Assembly (NCBI GenBank): GCA_944393715.1
Contig: CALYBB010000010.1
Span: forward strand, 1-35,970
DNA length: 35,970 bases
DNA from: an uncultured Alphaproteobacteria bacterium
Lineage (GTDB): Bacteria > Pseudomonadota > Alphaproteobacteria > RF32 > CAG-239
Direction: 5' to 3'
Numbering within the stretch: the stretch's first letter is position 1; each line of letters starts with the position of its first letter. Below are positions 8,801 to 16,573 of this stretch, in pieces. The notes beneath the pieces are model-generated. The model did no database searches. It saw only the letters and a program-made list of their open reading frames with translations, and had not been told where the DNA came from. The position numbers and the translations under genes are program-made.

Positions 8801-9786
8801 CAGCCAATCCTCCGCCAAACAAAGATCAATCCCAGACCGAGTATAATCGCCGACAACAGCGGTAGATAATAAAGCTCGGTGGTTTCGCGCACATAACGTG
8901 CATCGCCGTCTGTTGGTTCAAGCTGATTTATCAAATCATAAACTTTTTGCAAATCGGCTGTGCTTTCGGCTCGGAAATATTGCCCTTCGGTAGCCTCGGC
9001 CAATAGTTTTAATTCCCTTTCATCTACCCCAGGTGCAGCCAGCCGCAGCATGCCAAAAAATATATTCGGCGAGCCAACACCGATGGTATAAGTTTTGATA
9101 CCCTCATCCGCGGCCATTTTAATGGCCTGACCGAGGCTCAACGAACCATCGTTGTTTTCACCATCGGTTAGCAAAATAATAACTTTGTCGCCTTTTTGAC
9201 CGCTTAATGTTTTTAAGGCCAGAGCCAAAGCATCGCCGATGCTGGTCGAATCGCCCGCCATACCGGCTTGCATTGCATATAAAATATCTTTGATGCTTGC
9301 TTTATCAAAAGTCAACGGCGCCTGCAAATAGGCTCTGGTACCAAACAAAACTAAACCAAGGCGATCATCGGCTCGTTTGTCGGCAAAAGACGATACCACG
9401 GCTTTGACCGCATCAAGCCTTGTGATACGCCGGTTGCCAAAAGTAAAATCAGGTTCCAGCATTGAGGTTGAAATATCTAAAACCAACATAATATCACGGC
9501 TGTCATTTTTAAGCGGCAACGGCGCACCGACATATTGCGGTCGGGCGGCAGCAATGCATAACAGAGCCCAAATCAAGTACACCGGCCAAAATCTTCTTGA
9601 TATGCCACCTGAAGCTGCATCAACCCGCCATAAACCTCCTGCGGCAATGTTGATGCGCTGCAGATCGGCTAAAAAAGGCACGCGCAAAGCATCGCCGTGC
9701 AGCCCTTTGACAGCCGGCAGCAGCCGGTAGAATAAAAAAGGCAACAGCAACAAAAACAATGCATAAGGATAAGCCAAAATCATCAT
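8800..9786 (-). CDS. batA: BatA: vWA-domain membrane protein
   Basis: This encodes 328 residues. An N-terminal membrane helix (about 4-24) and a second (about 66-82) precede a vWA domain (about 97-290), and a C-terminal helix closes the protein. The metal-ion-dependent adhesion site is intact: Asp104-Xaa-Ser106-Xaa-Ser108, Thr181 and Asp208 in LLTDGEN. It probably presents a cytosolic or periplasmic protein-binding site in the Bat membrane complex. ATG 9786 is chosen from GGAGAAAA spacing and overlaps the upstream stop as ATGA; the TTG at 9813 has no support. Neighbours on both sides overlap, so expression is coupled. Confidence 0.92.
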   Translation of the reverse strand: MMILAYPYALFLLLLPFLFYRLLPAVKGLHGDALRVPFLADLQRINIAAGGLWRVDAASGGISRRFWPVYLIWALLCIAAARPQYVGAPLPLKNDSRDIMLVLDISTSMLEPDFTFGNRRITRLDAVKAVVSSFADKRADDRLGLVLFGTRAYLQAPLTFDKASIKDILYAMQAGMAGDSTSIGDALALALKTLSGQKGDKVIILLTDGENNDGSLSLGQAIKMAADEGIKTYTIGVGSPNIFFGMLRLAAPGVDERELKLLAEATEGQYFRAESTADLQKVYDLINQLEPTDGDARYVRETTELYYLPLLSAIILGLGLIFVWRRIG

Positions 9787-10235
9787 AGATTTTCTCCGAT
9801 CCAGCGGCGGCAAAAGTCACGCAGCACCACAACATCAGCCGTGGCAAAATTATGGCTGTCTTCTGGCATATAAGGCGCATTTAGAAGTAAGGCGGCGGCA
9901 CTTTTTGAAAGGGCTGCTTTTTTAGCATGGCCGGTCAGGAAGTCAATCCAGCGCTGTCCTTCAAGTGCGGCGGCATCAGGATATTTGTAGACGCAGATAC
10001 GACGCAGAATCTCGGACATTTGCGCCGCGGCAAAAAGCGAATCGTTTTGGGTCTTGTTTAATAAACGCAAAGCATAAAGCTTCTTGGACTTACGACGTAA
10101 CAAAAAAAACAGGCGGTATAAAATAAAAATGCCGATAAGTGCGGCCAAAATAACCCACCAGCCATAGGCCGGCGGAAAGGCCGAAACACCCTCTGGCAGA
10201 TGAATATCACGTAATTCCGGCAAATTATCCGGCAC
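9783..10235 (-). CDS. DUF4381 domain protein, first gene of the Bat operon
   Basis: This encodes 150 residues with one membrane helix (about residues 26-46) directly after a Pro-rich N-terminus, then a basic helical cytoplasmic domain. This matches the DUF4381 family found between DUF58 and BatA genes in Bat operons. GTG 10235 is preferred over TTG 10241 because the strong AAGGAGG is 7 bases before GTG but only 1 before TTG. The stop overlaps batA. The MoxR ATPase and DUF58 genes that usually precede it are absent, and tyrS lies upstream instead. Its biochemical role is unknown; a scaffold in the Bat complex is inferred. Confidence 0.82.
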   Translation of the reverse strand: MPDNLPELRDIHLPEGVSAFPPAYGWWVILAALIGIFILYRLFFLLRRKSKKLYALRLLNKTQNDSLFAAAQMSEILRRICVYKYPDAAALEGQRWIDFLTGHAKKAALSKSAAALLLNAPYMPEDSHNFATADVVVLRDFCRRWIGENL

Positions 10236-10307
10236 TGCCAAACCTCCTTAAATTTTTTATTTGAACTTTCTAAAACAATTTAAGGTTTAAAAGTTAAAAT
10301 ATCAATA

Positions 10308-11558
10308 TCAACAGGCTTTAATGATGCCGAATTTTTTCTTACCCAAAGCAATCTTGGCTCGACCTTCGGTAAAGTCGCCACTCTGCAAGTGATAATTTTC
10401 ATCTGCGACGACAGCATCATTCAGTTTTAGCCCTCCTTGTTTGATCAGCCGGCGCGCCTCGCCTTTGGAAGCACAAAAACCGATATTGACAAAAACATCC
10501 AAAATACCCGCACCGGTTACCGCCTCAATTACCGGCAGATTACCACCAGCGCCGCCCTGTTCAAAGGTTTTAACGGCAGTGGCCTGCGCCGCTTCGGCCT
10601 CAGCCAAACCGCGGCAGATTTTAGTTGCCTCAAAGGCCAAAATCTTTTTAGCTTCATTGATTTCTTGATCTTTTAATGCTTCTAAGCGCTTAACTTCATC
10701 TATCGGCAAATCGGTGTAAATACGCAGGCATTTGCCGACTTCGGTATCGCCAATGTTGCGGAAATATTGGTAATAATCATAAGAAGAAAGTTTGTCTTCA
10801 TTAATCCAGACGGCATTGCCCTCGGATTTGCCCATTTTTTTGCCGGAAGCATCGGTGATAATCGGCGAAGTAAAACCAAACAGCTCGGTATCGTACTTAC
10901 GGCGGCCGAGTTCGGTGCCGGAAGTAATGTTGCCCCATTGGTCGGAACCGGCAATTTGGGCGCGGCAACCGTATTTTTGCAGCAGAACACAAAAATCATA
11001 GCCCTGCAACAACATATAGTTAAATTCCAAAAAACTCATCGGCTGTTCGCGCTCAAGGCGGGTCTTGACCGAATCCATCGTTAACATCCGATTAACCGAA
11101 TAACAAGTGCCGATATCGCGCAAAAATTCCAGATAATTAACATCTTTGAACCAGTCCCAGTTGTCGACCATGACGGCATCATTAGCGCCGTCACCAAACT
11201 TTAGGAACTTGGAAAATGACTTTTTCAGACCTTTGATGTTGTGCGTCAGCGTGGCCTCATCCAAAAACGGGCGTAATTTGTCTTTGCCGGAAGGGTCGCC
11301 GATGCGGGCGGTAGCGCCGCCGACAAGCGTCAAAGGCTTGTGTCCGCAACGCTGAAACCAGCGCAGCATCATCAGCGGCACGATATGGCCGACGTGCAGG
11401 CTATCGCCGGTAGGGTCGGAGCCCAGATAGCCGACCGCTGGTTTGCCCGTTTTTTCGCATTCGGACAAATAAGAATCAAAGCCCTCAATATTTGTACATT
11501 GGTTGTAAAAACCGCGCTCAAGCATGATATTTAGAAACTCGGACTTAAATTCCGGCAT
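10308..11558 (-). CDS. tyrS: Tyrosyl-tRNA synthetase
   Basis: This is a class I aminoacyl-tRNA synthetase that charges tRNA-Tyr in the cytoplasm. The 416 residues are normal for bacterial TyrRS. Signatures are the HIGH-equivalent His-Val-Gly-His near residue 55, Tyr/Gln/Asp tyrosine-binding residues in the GSDQWGN segment, and the KMSKS-equivalent Lys-Met-Gly-Lys-Ser near residue 240. An S4-like RNA-binding domain occupies the last 70 residues. The start has AGGAG upstream and a plausible promoter at 11602-11629. It is on the same strand as the Bat operon and 72 bp before it, so read-through is possible. Confidence 0.97.
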   Translation of the reverse strand: MPEFKSEFLNIMLERGFYNQCTNIEGFDSYLSECEKTGKPAVGYLGSDPTGDSLHVGHIVPLMMLRWFQRCGHKPLTLVGGATARIGDPSGKDKLRPFLDEATLTHNIKGLKKSFSKFLKFGDGANDAVMVDNWDWFKDVNYLEFLRDIGTCYSVNRMLTMDSVKTRLEREQPMSFLEFNYMLLQGYDFCVLLQKYGCRAQIAGSDQWGNITSGTELGRRKYDTELFGFTSPIITDASGKKMGKSEGNAVWINEDKLSSYDYYQYFRNIGDTEVGKCLRIYTDLPIDEVKRLEALKDQEINEAKKILAFEATKICRGLAEAEAAQATAVKTFEQGGAGGNLPVIEAVTGAGILDVFVNIGFCASKGEARRLIKQGGLKLNDAVVADENYHLQSGDFTEGRAKIALGKKKFGIIKAC

Positions 11559-11601
11559 TATTTTTCTCCTGTTTTATCCGCATATAACCAAATTTTAACG
11601 C

Positions 11602-11629
11602 ATATTAGCATATTATTTCAGCAATGCAA
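11602..11629 (-). promoter_or_regulatory. Sigma70-like promoter for tyrS
   Basis: On the minus strand a TTGCAT (-35, 11629-11624) and a TAATAT (-10, 11607-11602) are separated by 16 bp. Transcription would begin near 11595, giving a leader of about 37 bases before tyrS. Confidence 0.5.
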
Positions 11630-11648
11630 GAAAGGAGTTTGTTTTTTT

Positions 11649-12746
11649 ATGAATCCGATACAGGCGTATAAGGTTCTGGGACTGTCGAGCGGATCATCGT
11701 TGGACGGCATCAATGCCTCCATCATTACCACCGACGGCGTGGACGTATTTGAGTTTGGCAAGACATTTGATATTCCGTATGATGACAACCTGCACGAAGG
11801 ACTGCGACATTTGCACCACCATTTTTCCGATATGGACAATGATGAAAAACAGAGGATTGAAAATGCATTGACCGAATTTCATATTGGCGCAGCACGCGAG
11901 ATTATGGCAGATTATGAAGATGTAACACTGGTCGGTTTCGGTGGACACGTCGTCTGCCACCGGCCGGCAGAGCACATTCTGTATCAAATCGGAGACGGAC
12001 AAAAATTAGCCAATGCTCTGGGGGTGCGGGTAGTCGGTAAATTTCGTAATGCTGATATTCTGGCCGGTGGACAAGGTGCGCCGCTATCGGCAATCTACCA
12101 TGCCGCTCTAGCACAAAAAGAAGAAAAACCGGCGGTATTTGTTGATGTCGGGGGTTTGAGCGCAATAACGTTTATCGGGCAAAACGGCGAGCTTATGGCT
12201 TTTGACGCCGGACCGGGGAATGCCGCCATCAACGAATGGGTCAACAAACATGGCGGTATGCACATGGATTATAATGGTAAACTTGGTATTACCGGAAAGA
12301 TTAACGAAGATGTTCTTGCCAGCATGATGCGGCATAAATTCTTGGACAAACAGCCTCCAAAGGCTGCCGACAACCAGACTTTTGCCGACAAGCTGGAACA
12401 TCTGGAAGGCTTAAATCTTGAAGATGGTGCCGCAACGGCAACCGCTTTTGTCGCAGAGGCCATTGTCAAAAGCATTCATGATTTTATTCCGCTGACGCCA
12501 AAAAAAATTATCGTTTGCGGCGGCGGCGCTAAAAATCCGACGATTTTGCGCTTTTTGCGGCAACAAATCAAAGAAGCGCCGGTCTGCACAGCAGAAGATT
12601 GCGGTTTTGATTCAATGGGAATTGAGGCGCAGGCTTTTGCTTATCTGGCTGTCAGACGGTTGCAGCAAATGCCGACATCGTTTCCTTTTACCACTGGTGC
12701 GGTGCAGGAAGTCATCGGCGGCGAAATTTTTGAACCGCACAGGTAA
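11649..12746 (+). CDS. anmK: Anhydro-N-acetylmuramic acid kinase
   Basis: This enzyme phosphorylates and opens 1,6-anhydro-MurNAc to MurNAc-6-phosphate in murein recycling. The 365 residues fit AnmK. The N-terminal nucleotide motif reads Gly15-Ser-Ser-Leu-Asp-Gly-Ile-Asn22, where the family usually has GTSxDGxD, so the last Asp is Asn and the Thr is Ser. The catalytic-Asp segment FDAGPGN (about residue 180) and a Gly-rich CGGGAKNP stretch (about 297) are kept. AAGGAG precedes the ATG. It is divergent from tyrS and monocistronic as far as seen. A murQ or nag partner is not present. Orthology is likely despite the altered motif. Confidence 0.9.
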   Translation: MNPIQAYKVLGLSSGSSLDGINASIITTDGVDVFEFGKTFDIPYDDNLHEGLRHLHHHFSDMDNDEKQRIENALTEFHIGAAREIMADYEDVTLVGFGGHVVCHRPAEHILYQIGDGQKLANALGVRVVGKFRNADILAGGQGAPLSAIYHAALAQKEEKPAVFVDVGGLSAITFIGQNGELMAFDAGPGNAAINEWVNKHGGMHMDYNGKLGITGKINEDVLASMMRHKFLDKQPPKAADNQTFADKLEHLEGLNLEDGAATATAFVAEAIVKSIHDFIPLTPKKIIVCGGGAKNPTILRFLRQQIKEAPVCTAEDCGFDSMGIEAQAFAYLAVRRLQQMPTSFPFTTGAVQEVIGGEIFEPHR

Positions 12747-12861
12747 AAATACCATTAACATCGTATTTCCAGATACCAAATCTTGAGCAAGAGCGGAGGA
12801 AATTTAGTGTGGATTTCCTGCCACCAAAATGAGAAACGAGCTTGTTTCAGCCCTTTTTTGA

Positions 12862-13014
12862 TTACCACGGCACGCCGTTGATACAGCGCTCCGGCGTTAT
12901 ATTGCAATCCGGTCGTCCTGTTTCATGCTGAGCATGCCTTTCCGGCGTGAACTCGCCGACCTGAACACATGCACTTAAAAAAACAACCAACAGCAAAGTC
13001 AAAAATTTTTTCAT
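12862..13014 (-). CDS. Small lipoprotein (50 residues), function unknown
   Basis: A 50-residue frame starts at ATG 13014, only 4 bp after the stop of the membrane protein gene. The N-terminus is a textbook lipoprotein signal: Met-Lys-Lys, a hydrophobic run, then the lipobox Leu-Ser-Ala-Cys with Cys16 as the lipidation site. The mature part is only about 35 residues. It is hydrophilic and holds two Cys residues (37 and 44), each shortly before or after a Pro-Glu-Arg-type turn, which could form a disulfide. A short AAGG in the upstream stop region may serve as ribosome binding site. No family was recognised. The signal sequence makes it credible despite its size. Confidence 0.72.
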   Translation of the reverse strand: MKKFLTLLLVVFLSACVQVGEFTPERHAQHETGRPDCNITPERCINGVPW

Positions 13015-13018
13015 CTTA

Positions 13019-13393
13019 TTACCTTATAAAAATGCGGCTCCATACTAAAAATACCGCCAGCAAAATGCCGATACGCGCCAGTTGTGCCAGCCAAATGCTT
13101 TTATCATAATTCGCGGCGCAGCGCCAAACGGCGATAATGATTTTGTAAGAATAAAAAACCAAAACCGCAAAGGTTGATATATAACACAATGTCCACAAAA
13201 TACTCAGCTTAGAGGTATAGACAATATGAAAATGGTGCATAAAGAAGTCGTAAATCGTCCGTCCTTTAAGATGGGCTTCCAAAAGCGAAGCAAACATCCT
13301 TAAGGCAAAATGCAAAATAATCAGCCCAAGAATGCCAAATTTCCAAAAAGTCGCCCCCAGCGACAACTCGCCTTTAAAAAGTTTTGCCAGCAT
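13019..13393 (-). CDS. Small inner-membrane protein, function unknown
   Basis: This encodes 124 residues with three hydrophobic segments (about residues 17-36, 66-88 and 103-121). The N-terminal Phe-Lys-Gly-Glu-Leu-Ser-Leu, followed by Thr-Phe-Trp and a hydrophobic helix, resembles a common group of uncharacterised small proteobacterial membrane proteins. ATG 13393 is preferred because GAGGT lies 5 bases upstream; the frame extends to TTG 13480 but has no ribosome binding site there. It follows sdaA after 80 bp and precedes the small lipoprotein by 4 bp, so those two are probably co-transcribed. No catalytic motif is visible. Confidence 0.75.
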   Translation of the reverse strand: MLAKLFKGELSLGATFWKFGILGLIILHFALRMFASLLEAHLKGRTIYDFFMHHFHIVYTSKLSILWTLCYISTFAVLVFYSYKIIIAVWRCAANYDKSIWLAQLARIGILLAVFLVWSRIFIR

Positions 13394-13473
13394 ACCAACC
13401 TCACAATTTTCTTGCGGTATAAGAATATTTGTAATAGCGGTGTCTTTTTTCTTCAAGCAAATAATTAATTTTT

Positions 13474-14856
13474 CTAACAATTTGTGATATTCACAGCCAA
13501 TCCGCCAAGCGATGTCTCTTTGTAGCGGTTGCTCATGTCTTTGCCGGTGTCATACATAGTTTTAATGACACTATCAAGCGAGACTATATGGCTTTCGCCA
13601 CTGCGCATTGCCAGTCTGGCGGCATTAATAGCCTTGACAGCACCCATGGCGTTGCGCTCAATGCAGGGAACCTGAACCAAACCGTTGACAGGGTCACAAG
13701 TCAGACCGAGATTATGCTCCATGGCAATTTCCGCAGCCTGCTCAACACGCTCATTAGACCCGCCCATTGCTGCGGCAAGACCGGCTGCAGCCATTGAACA
13801 GGCTACGCCGATTTCTCCCTGACAGCCAACCTCGGCGCCGGATATGGATGCATTGGTGCGGTAAAGCGAACAGATTGCCGCGGCGGTGGTCAAAAATTTA
13901 ATAATACCTTCATTGACAGAGAATGGCGAATTATGCGAAGCAAAACGTTCGAAATAACGCAAAACCGACGGCATAATTCCGGCTGAACCCATTGTCGGCG
14001 CGGTGACCACTCTTCCACCGGCAGCATTCTCTTCTGCTCCTGCCAGTCCCCACAGATTGATCCAGTCAATAACCTCAAGCCCATCTTGCTGATTGTCGAT
14101 AAATTTTTGCAACAACTTCTTATAGATTTCCGGTGCGCGACGTCTGACTTCAAGCCCACCTTGCAATATGCCCTGAGTGCACATGCCTCTTTCAATGGCT
14201 TTTTCCATAATTCCGTGAATTTTTTCAAGATAAACCCGAACAGCACCTTCTTTTTGCAGACAGACCTCGTTTTGCAACACAATTTCTGATATGCTCAGGT
14301 GATATTTGTTGCAAATTTGCTGCAGTTCAGCACAAGTATCAAATTGGTGCGGTACATGATAAGCCGTTTGTCCGGATTGACGTCCGAATTCATCCTGCCG
14401 AACAACGGTTCCTCCGCCGATAGAAAAGTATATTTCTGTCAAAAGCTCTTGGTTCTCAGCATCAAACGCAGCAAATTTCATGCCGTTTGAGTGTTCTTTC
14501 AAAAAAGTCTCTTTATTAAGCCGCATATCTTTGTCAATATCAAACGCAACGGCTTTTTGCTGTGCCAAATGCAAAATTTTGTCCCGTTTGACCGCGGTAA
14601 AATATGGCTGATCCAGATCAACCTTTTCCGCCGTCAATCCCATTAAACCCAGCACAATGGCTTTGAGCGTGCCGTGGCCGATACCGGTCAGTGCCAATGA
14701 GCCGTACAAATCAACTTGAACACGAACCGTTTTGGCAAGTTTTTTTTGGGCAATCAGATTATCGGCAAAGCGTTTGGCGGCTTTCATCGGTCCGACGGTA
14801 TGCGAGCTTGACGGGCCGATGCCGATGGCAAAAATTTCTTTTAACGGATAATACAT
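13474..14856 (-). CDS. sdaA: L-serine dehydratase, single-chain iron-sulfur type
   Basis: This enzyme deaminates L-serine to pyruvate with an oxygen-sensitive 4Fe-4S cluster. The 460 residues contain both the beta (about 1-150) and alpha (about 170-460) parts in one chain. The N-terminal SSSHT block is present. Cluster ligands are Cys345, Cys387 and Cys398, and the protein ends in Cys460; in the Legionella enzyme a C-terminal Cys completes the cluster as fourth ligand, and the same is probable here. ATG 14856 lies one base after the stop of the M49-like peptidase (TAAAATG), so translation is coupled. A peptidase feeding serine to the dehydratase is a possible link (inference). Confidence 0.95.
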   Translation of the reverse strand: MYYPLKEIFAIGIGPSSSHTVGPMKAAKRFADNLIAQKKLAKTVRVQVDLYGSLALTGIGHGTLKAIVLGLMGLTAEKVDLDQPYFTAVKRDKILHLAQQKAVAFDIDKDMRLNKETFLKEHSNGMKFAAFDAENQELLTEIYFSIGGGTVVRQDEFGRQSGQTAYHVPHQFDTCAELQQICNKYHLSISEIVLQNEVCLQKEGAVRVYLEKIHGIMEKAIERGMCTQGILQGGLEVRRRAPEIYKKLLQKFIDNQQDGLEVIDWINLWGLAGAEENAAGGRVVTAPTMGSAGIMPSVLRYFERFASHNSPFSVNEGIIKFLTTAAAICSLYRTNASISGAEVGCQGEIGVACSMAAAGLAAAMGGSNERVEQAAEIAMEHNLGLTCDPVNGLVQVPCIERNAMGAVKAINAARLAMRSGESHIVSLDSVIKTMYDTGKDMSNRYKETSLGGLAVNITNC

Positions 14857-14857
14857 T

Positions 14858-16573
14858 TTACAAGTATGTCCTAATATCTTTATAGGGTTTAATGCCTAAG
14901 CTCAAAAGTGTCTTGGCAATATAATCATGCAACGCGTTCCAGCCGCTGTTTTCATCAATAAAGGCTTTGGCTCTGGCCGGCGATTTTGAGAGTTGCACCT
15001 CAATGGTTTCATAAAGCATTTGCTGCACCGCTTCCGGCAGTCGGTCAAAGTCAAAACGGATTTTGTTTTCTGGCGTCATTTGTATTGCCCCATGACGCAG
15101 CAGATAGTTAAAATGCATCAGATCGCCGACACGATGCGGCTGCGACGGTTGCGGTTTAGCCTTCAACAACAGACGCATTCCCCATGTCACATAAACTTTT
15201 TTGAGGGTTTTTTCGTCGATCACGCCGGCTTTCACATATTGCGGCATCATCGCAATGGAAACAATATCGGCTTTGTTTTCCTCGATTGTATGTTGATAAA
15301 TGCCCAGCGCCGTTTTATAAGATGAATCCGGCCCCAGCGAATGACCGTTTTCATGCCCGATAACAAAAATATGCTCCGCCTCGTCGTCAAAATAACGATG
15401 AAATTCCGCATCCAGCAATTTATCAAGCATACGCCTGGTGCGCTCTTTGTCGGTCGACATCCGTACCTGACGATGGTAAACATTGCGCCGGCCGCCGCCG
15501 GTTTTGACCGACAATTTATCGTCATTGGGCAAATTCTGCGCCGTGGTGATGCTGCCGCGGCATTGCGCATAATCGCCTTGCAGCGTAACCAAATCAACAT
15601 CAACCATCGTCTGTTTAACCGCGTCGCCGACATCTATTTTTTGCTCGTATTTATCGCACAGCGGCATTAGCTTGGCCAGTTTGCTCATCTGCTCCTTGAA
15701 AGTCAGGATTAAATCGGTGCCTTTTTGGTTGATAATACCGACCCGCGCGCCGAGCATATCTTTCGGCACCGGTAAAATTCCGCGTGATTCCAGCAGCGCC
15801 GCCAAAGACGGATTATCAAAAATCGTCGGGGTCATTTCGTCATCATAATTTTCACGCGACAATGTGAACTCAAGCGGCGTGTTTTGTAGCTCTGCCCAAT
15901 GCTTGTCGGCCAAAACATCCATATCCTCATTGGTCTGCAACAGAGCCTGCGCCTGCCAGTTAAGATATTCGTTAAATGCCGCGTTGGTCGAACTCTTTGC
16001 TGCCGCTTCCAGCTCTTTGGCGGCTATGGCAAATTCCGGCGCAAAATAGGCGGTGTAATCAATGGCTCTGAGCCCATCGCCGCTGCGCCGCACCATTGTC
16101 CGTGCCGACACAATCTCGCGTACTTCACCATCTTTGCCGTCCTCCAGCATTTTTTGCAAAATGGCATGAAATTCGTCCGTGCTCAGATCGGTCGGATAAA
16201 AATTGCGCCCCTTAAACATGTGCACACCGGCAAAGATTTCCACCGGCTGCGGATCAATACCGTTAAGTCCGGACACGCCGTTAAGCGAATTAAATAATTT
16301 AAGCGCTTTGGCTGCGTAAGGGTCTGTTGCCGCTGCGATTTCCAAACCTTTTTTTATGCCTCTGTTTAACGGATGATCCTGTTCTAGTGCCACATCATTG
16401 ATAATCCGCGCGGCTTTTATCAGATGCGTCAGAGCTTGTTTGTCGCCATCGGCCAGTTTTTGATAACCATCAAAATCCGATCCGATCATATTAACCGGCA
16501 TCATCTCATCATTAATGATGTGATCAAGTTTATCTTCGCTTAAAGCGATTTCATATCCGTTAATTGTCGTCAT
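14858..16573 (-). CDS. Putative zinc metallopeptidase, M49 (dipeptidyl-peptidase III)-like
   Basis: This encodes 571 residues without a signal peptide, so it should be cytoplasmic. A zinc site is visible: His407-Glu-Asn-Gly-His411 (HEXXH) and, 21 residues on, Glu431-Glu432-Asn-Lys-Ala-Asp436, which resembles the EExxAD third-ligand motif of M49. Classical DPP III has HEXXGH and wider spacing, so this belongs to a shorter, divergent branch with the pentapeptide motif. GTGGAG precedes ATG 16573. It overlaps the Memo-AMMECR1 gene by 14 bp and abuts sdaA. Substrate is unknown; oligopeptide breakdown is inferred from the family. Confidence 0.78.
   Translation of the reverse strand: MTTINGYEIALSEDKLDHIINDEMMPVNMIGSDFDGYQKLADGDKQALTHLIKAARIINDVALEQDHPLNRGIKKGLEIAAATDPYAAKALKLFNSLNGVSGLNGIDPQPVEIFAGVHMFKGRNFYPTDLSTDEFHAILQKMLEDGKDGEVREIVSARTMVRRSGDGLRAIDYTAYFAPEFAIAAKELEAAAKSSTNAAFNEYLNWQAQALLQTNEDMDVLADKHWAELQNTPLEFTLSRENYDDEMTPTIFDNPSLAALLESRGILPVPKDMLGARVGIINQKGTDLILTFKEQMSKLAKLMPLCDKYEQKIDVGDAVKQTMVDVDLVTLQGDYAQCRGSITTAQNLPNDDKLSVKTGGGRRNVYHRQVRMSTDKERTRRMLDKLLDAEFHRYFDDEAEHIFVIGHENGHSLGPDSSYKTALGIYQHTIEENKADIVSIAMMPQYVKAGVIDEKTLKKVYVTWGMRLLLKAKPQPSQPHRVGDLMHFNYLLRHGAIQMTPENKIRFDFDRLPEAVQQMLYETIEVQLSKSPARAKAFIDENSGWNALHDYIAKTLLSLGIKPYKDIRTYL

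Noticed and set aside
12797..12848. Two short inverted repeats after anmK considered as terminators
   Set aside because: The stems are 5-7 bp, and neither is directly followed by a convincing T-run.
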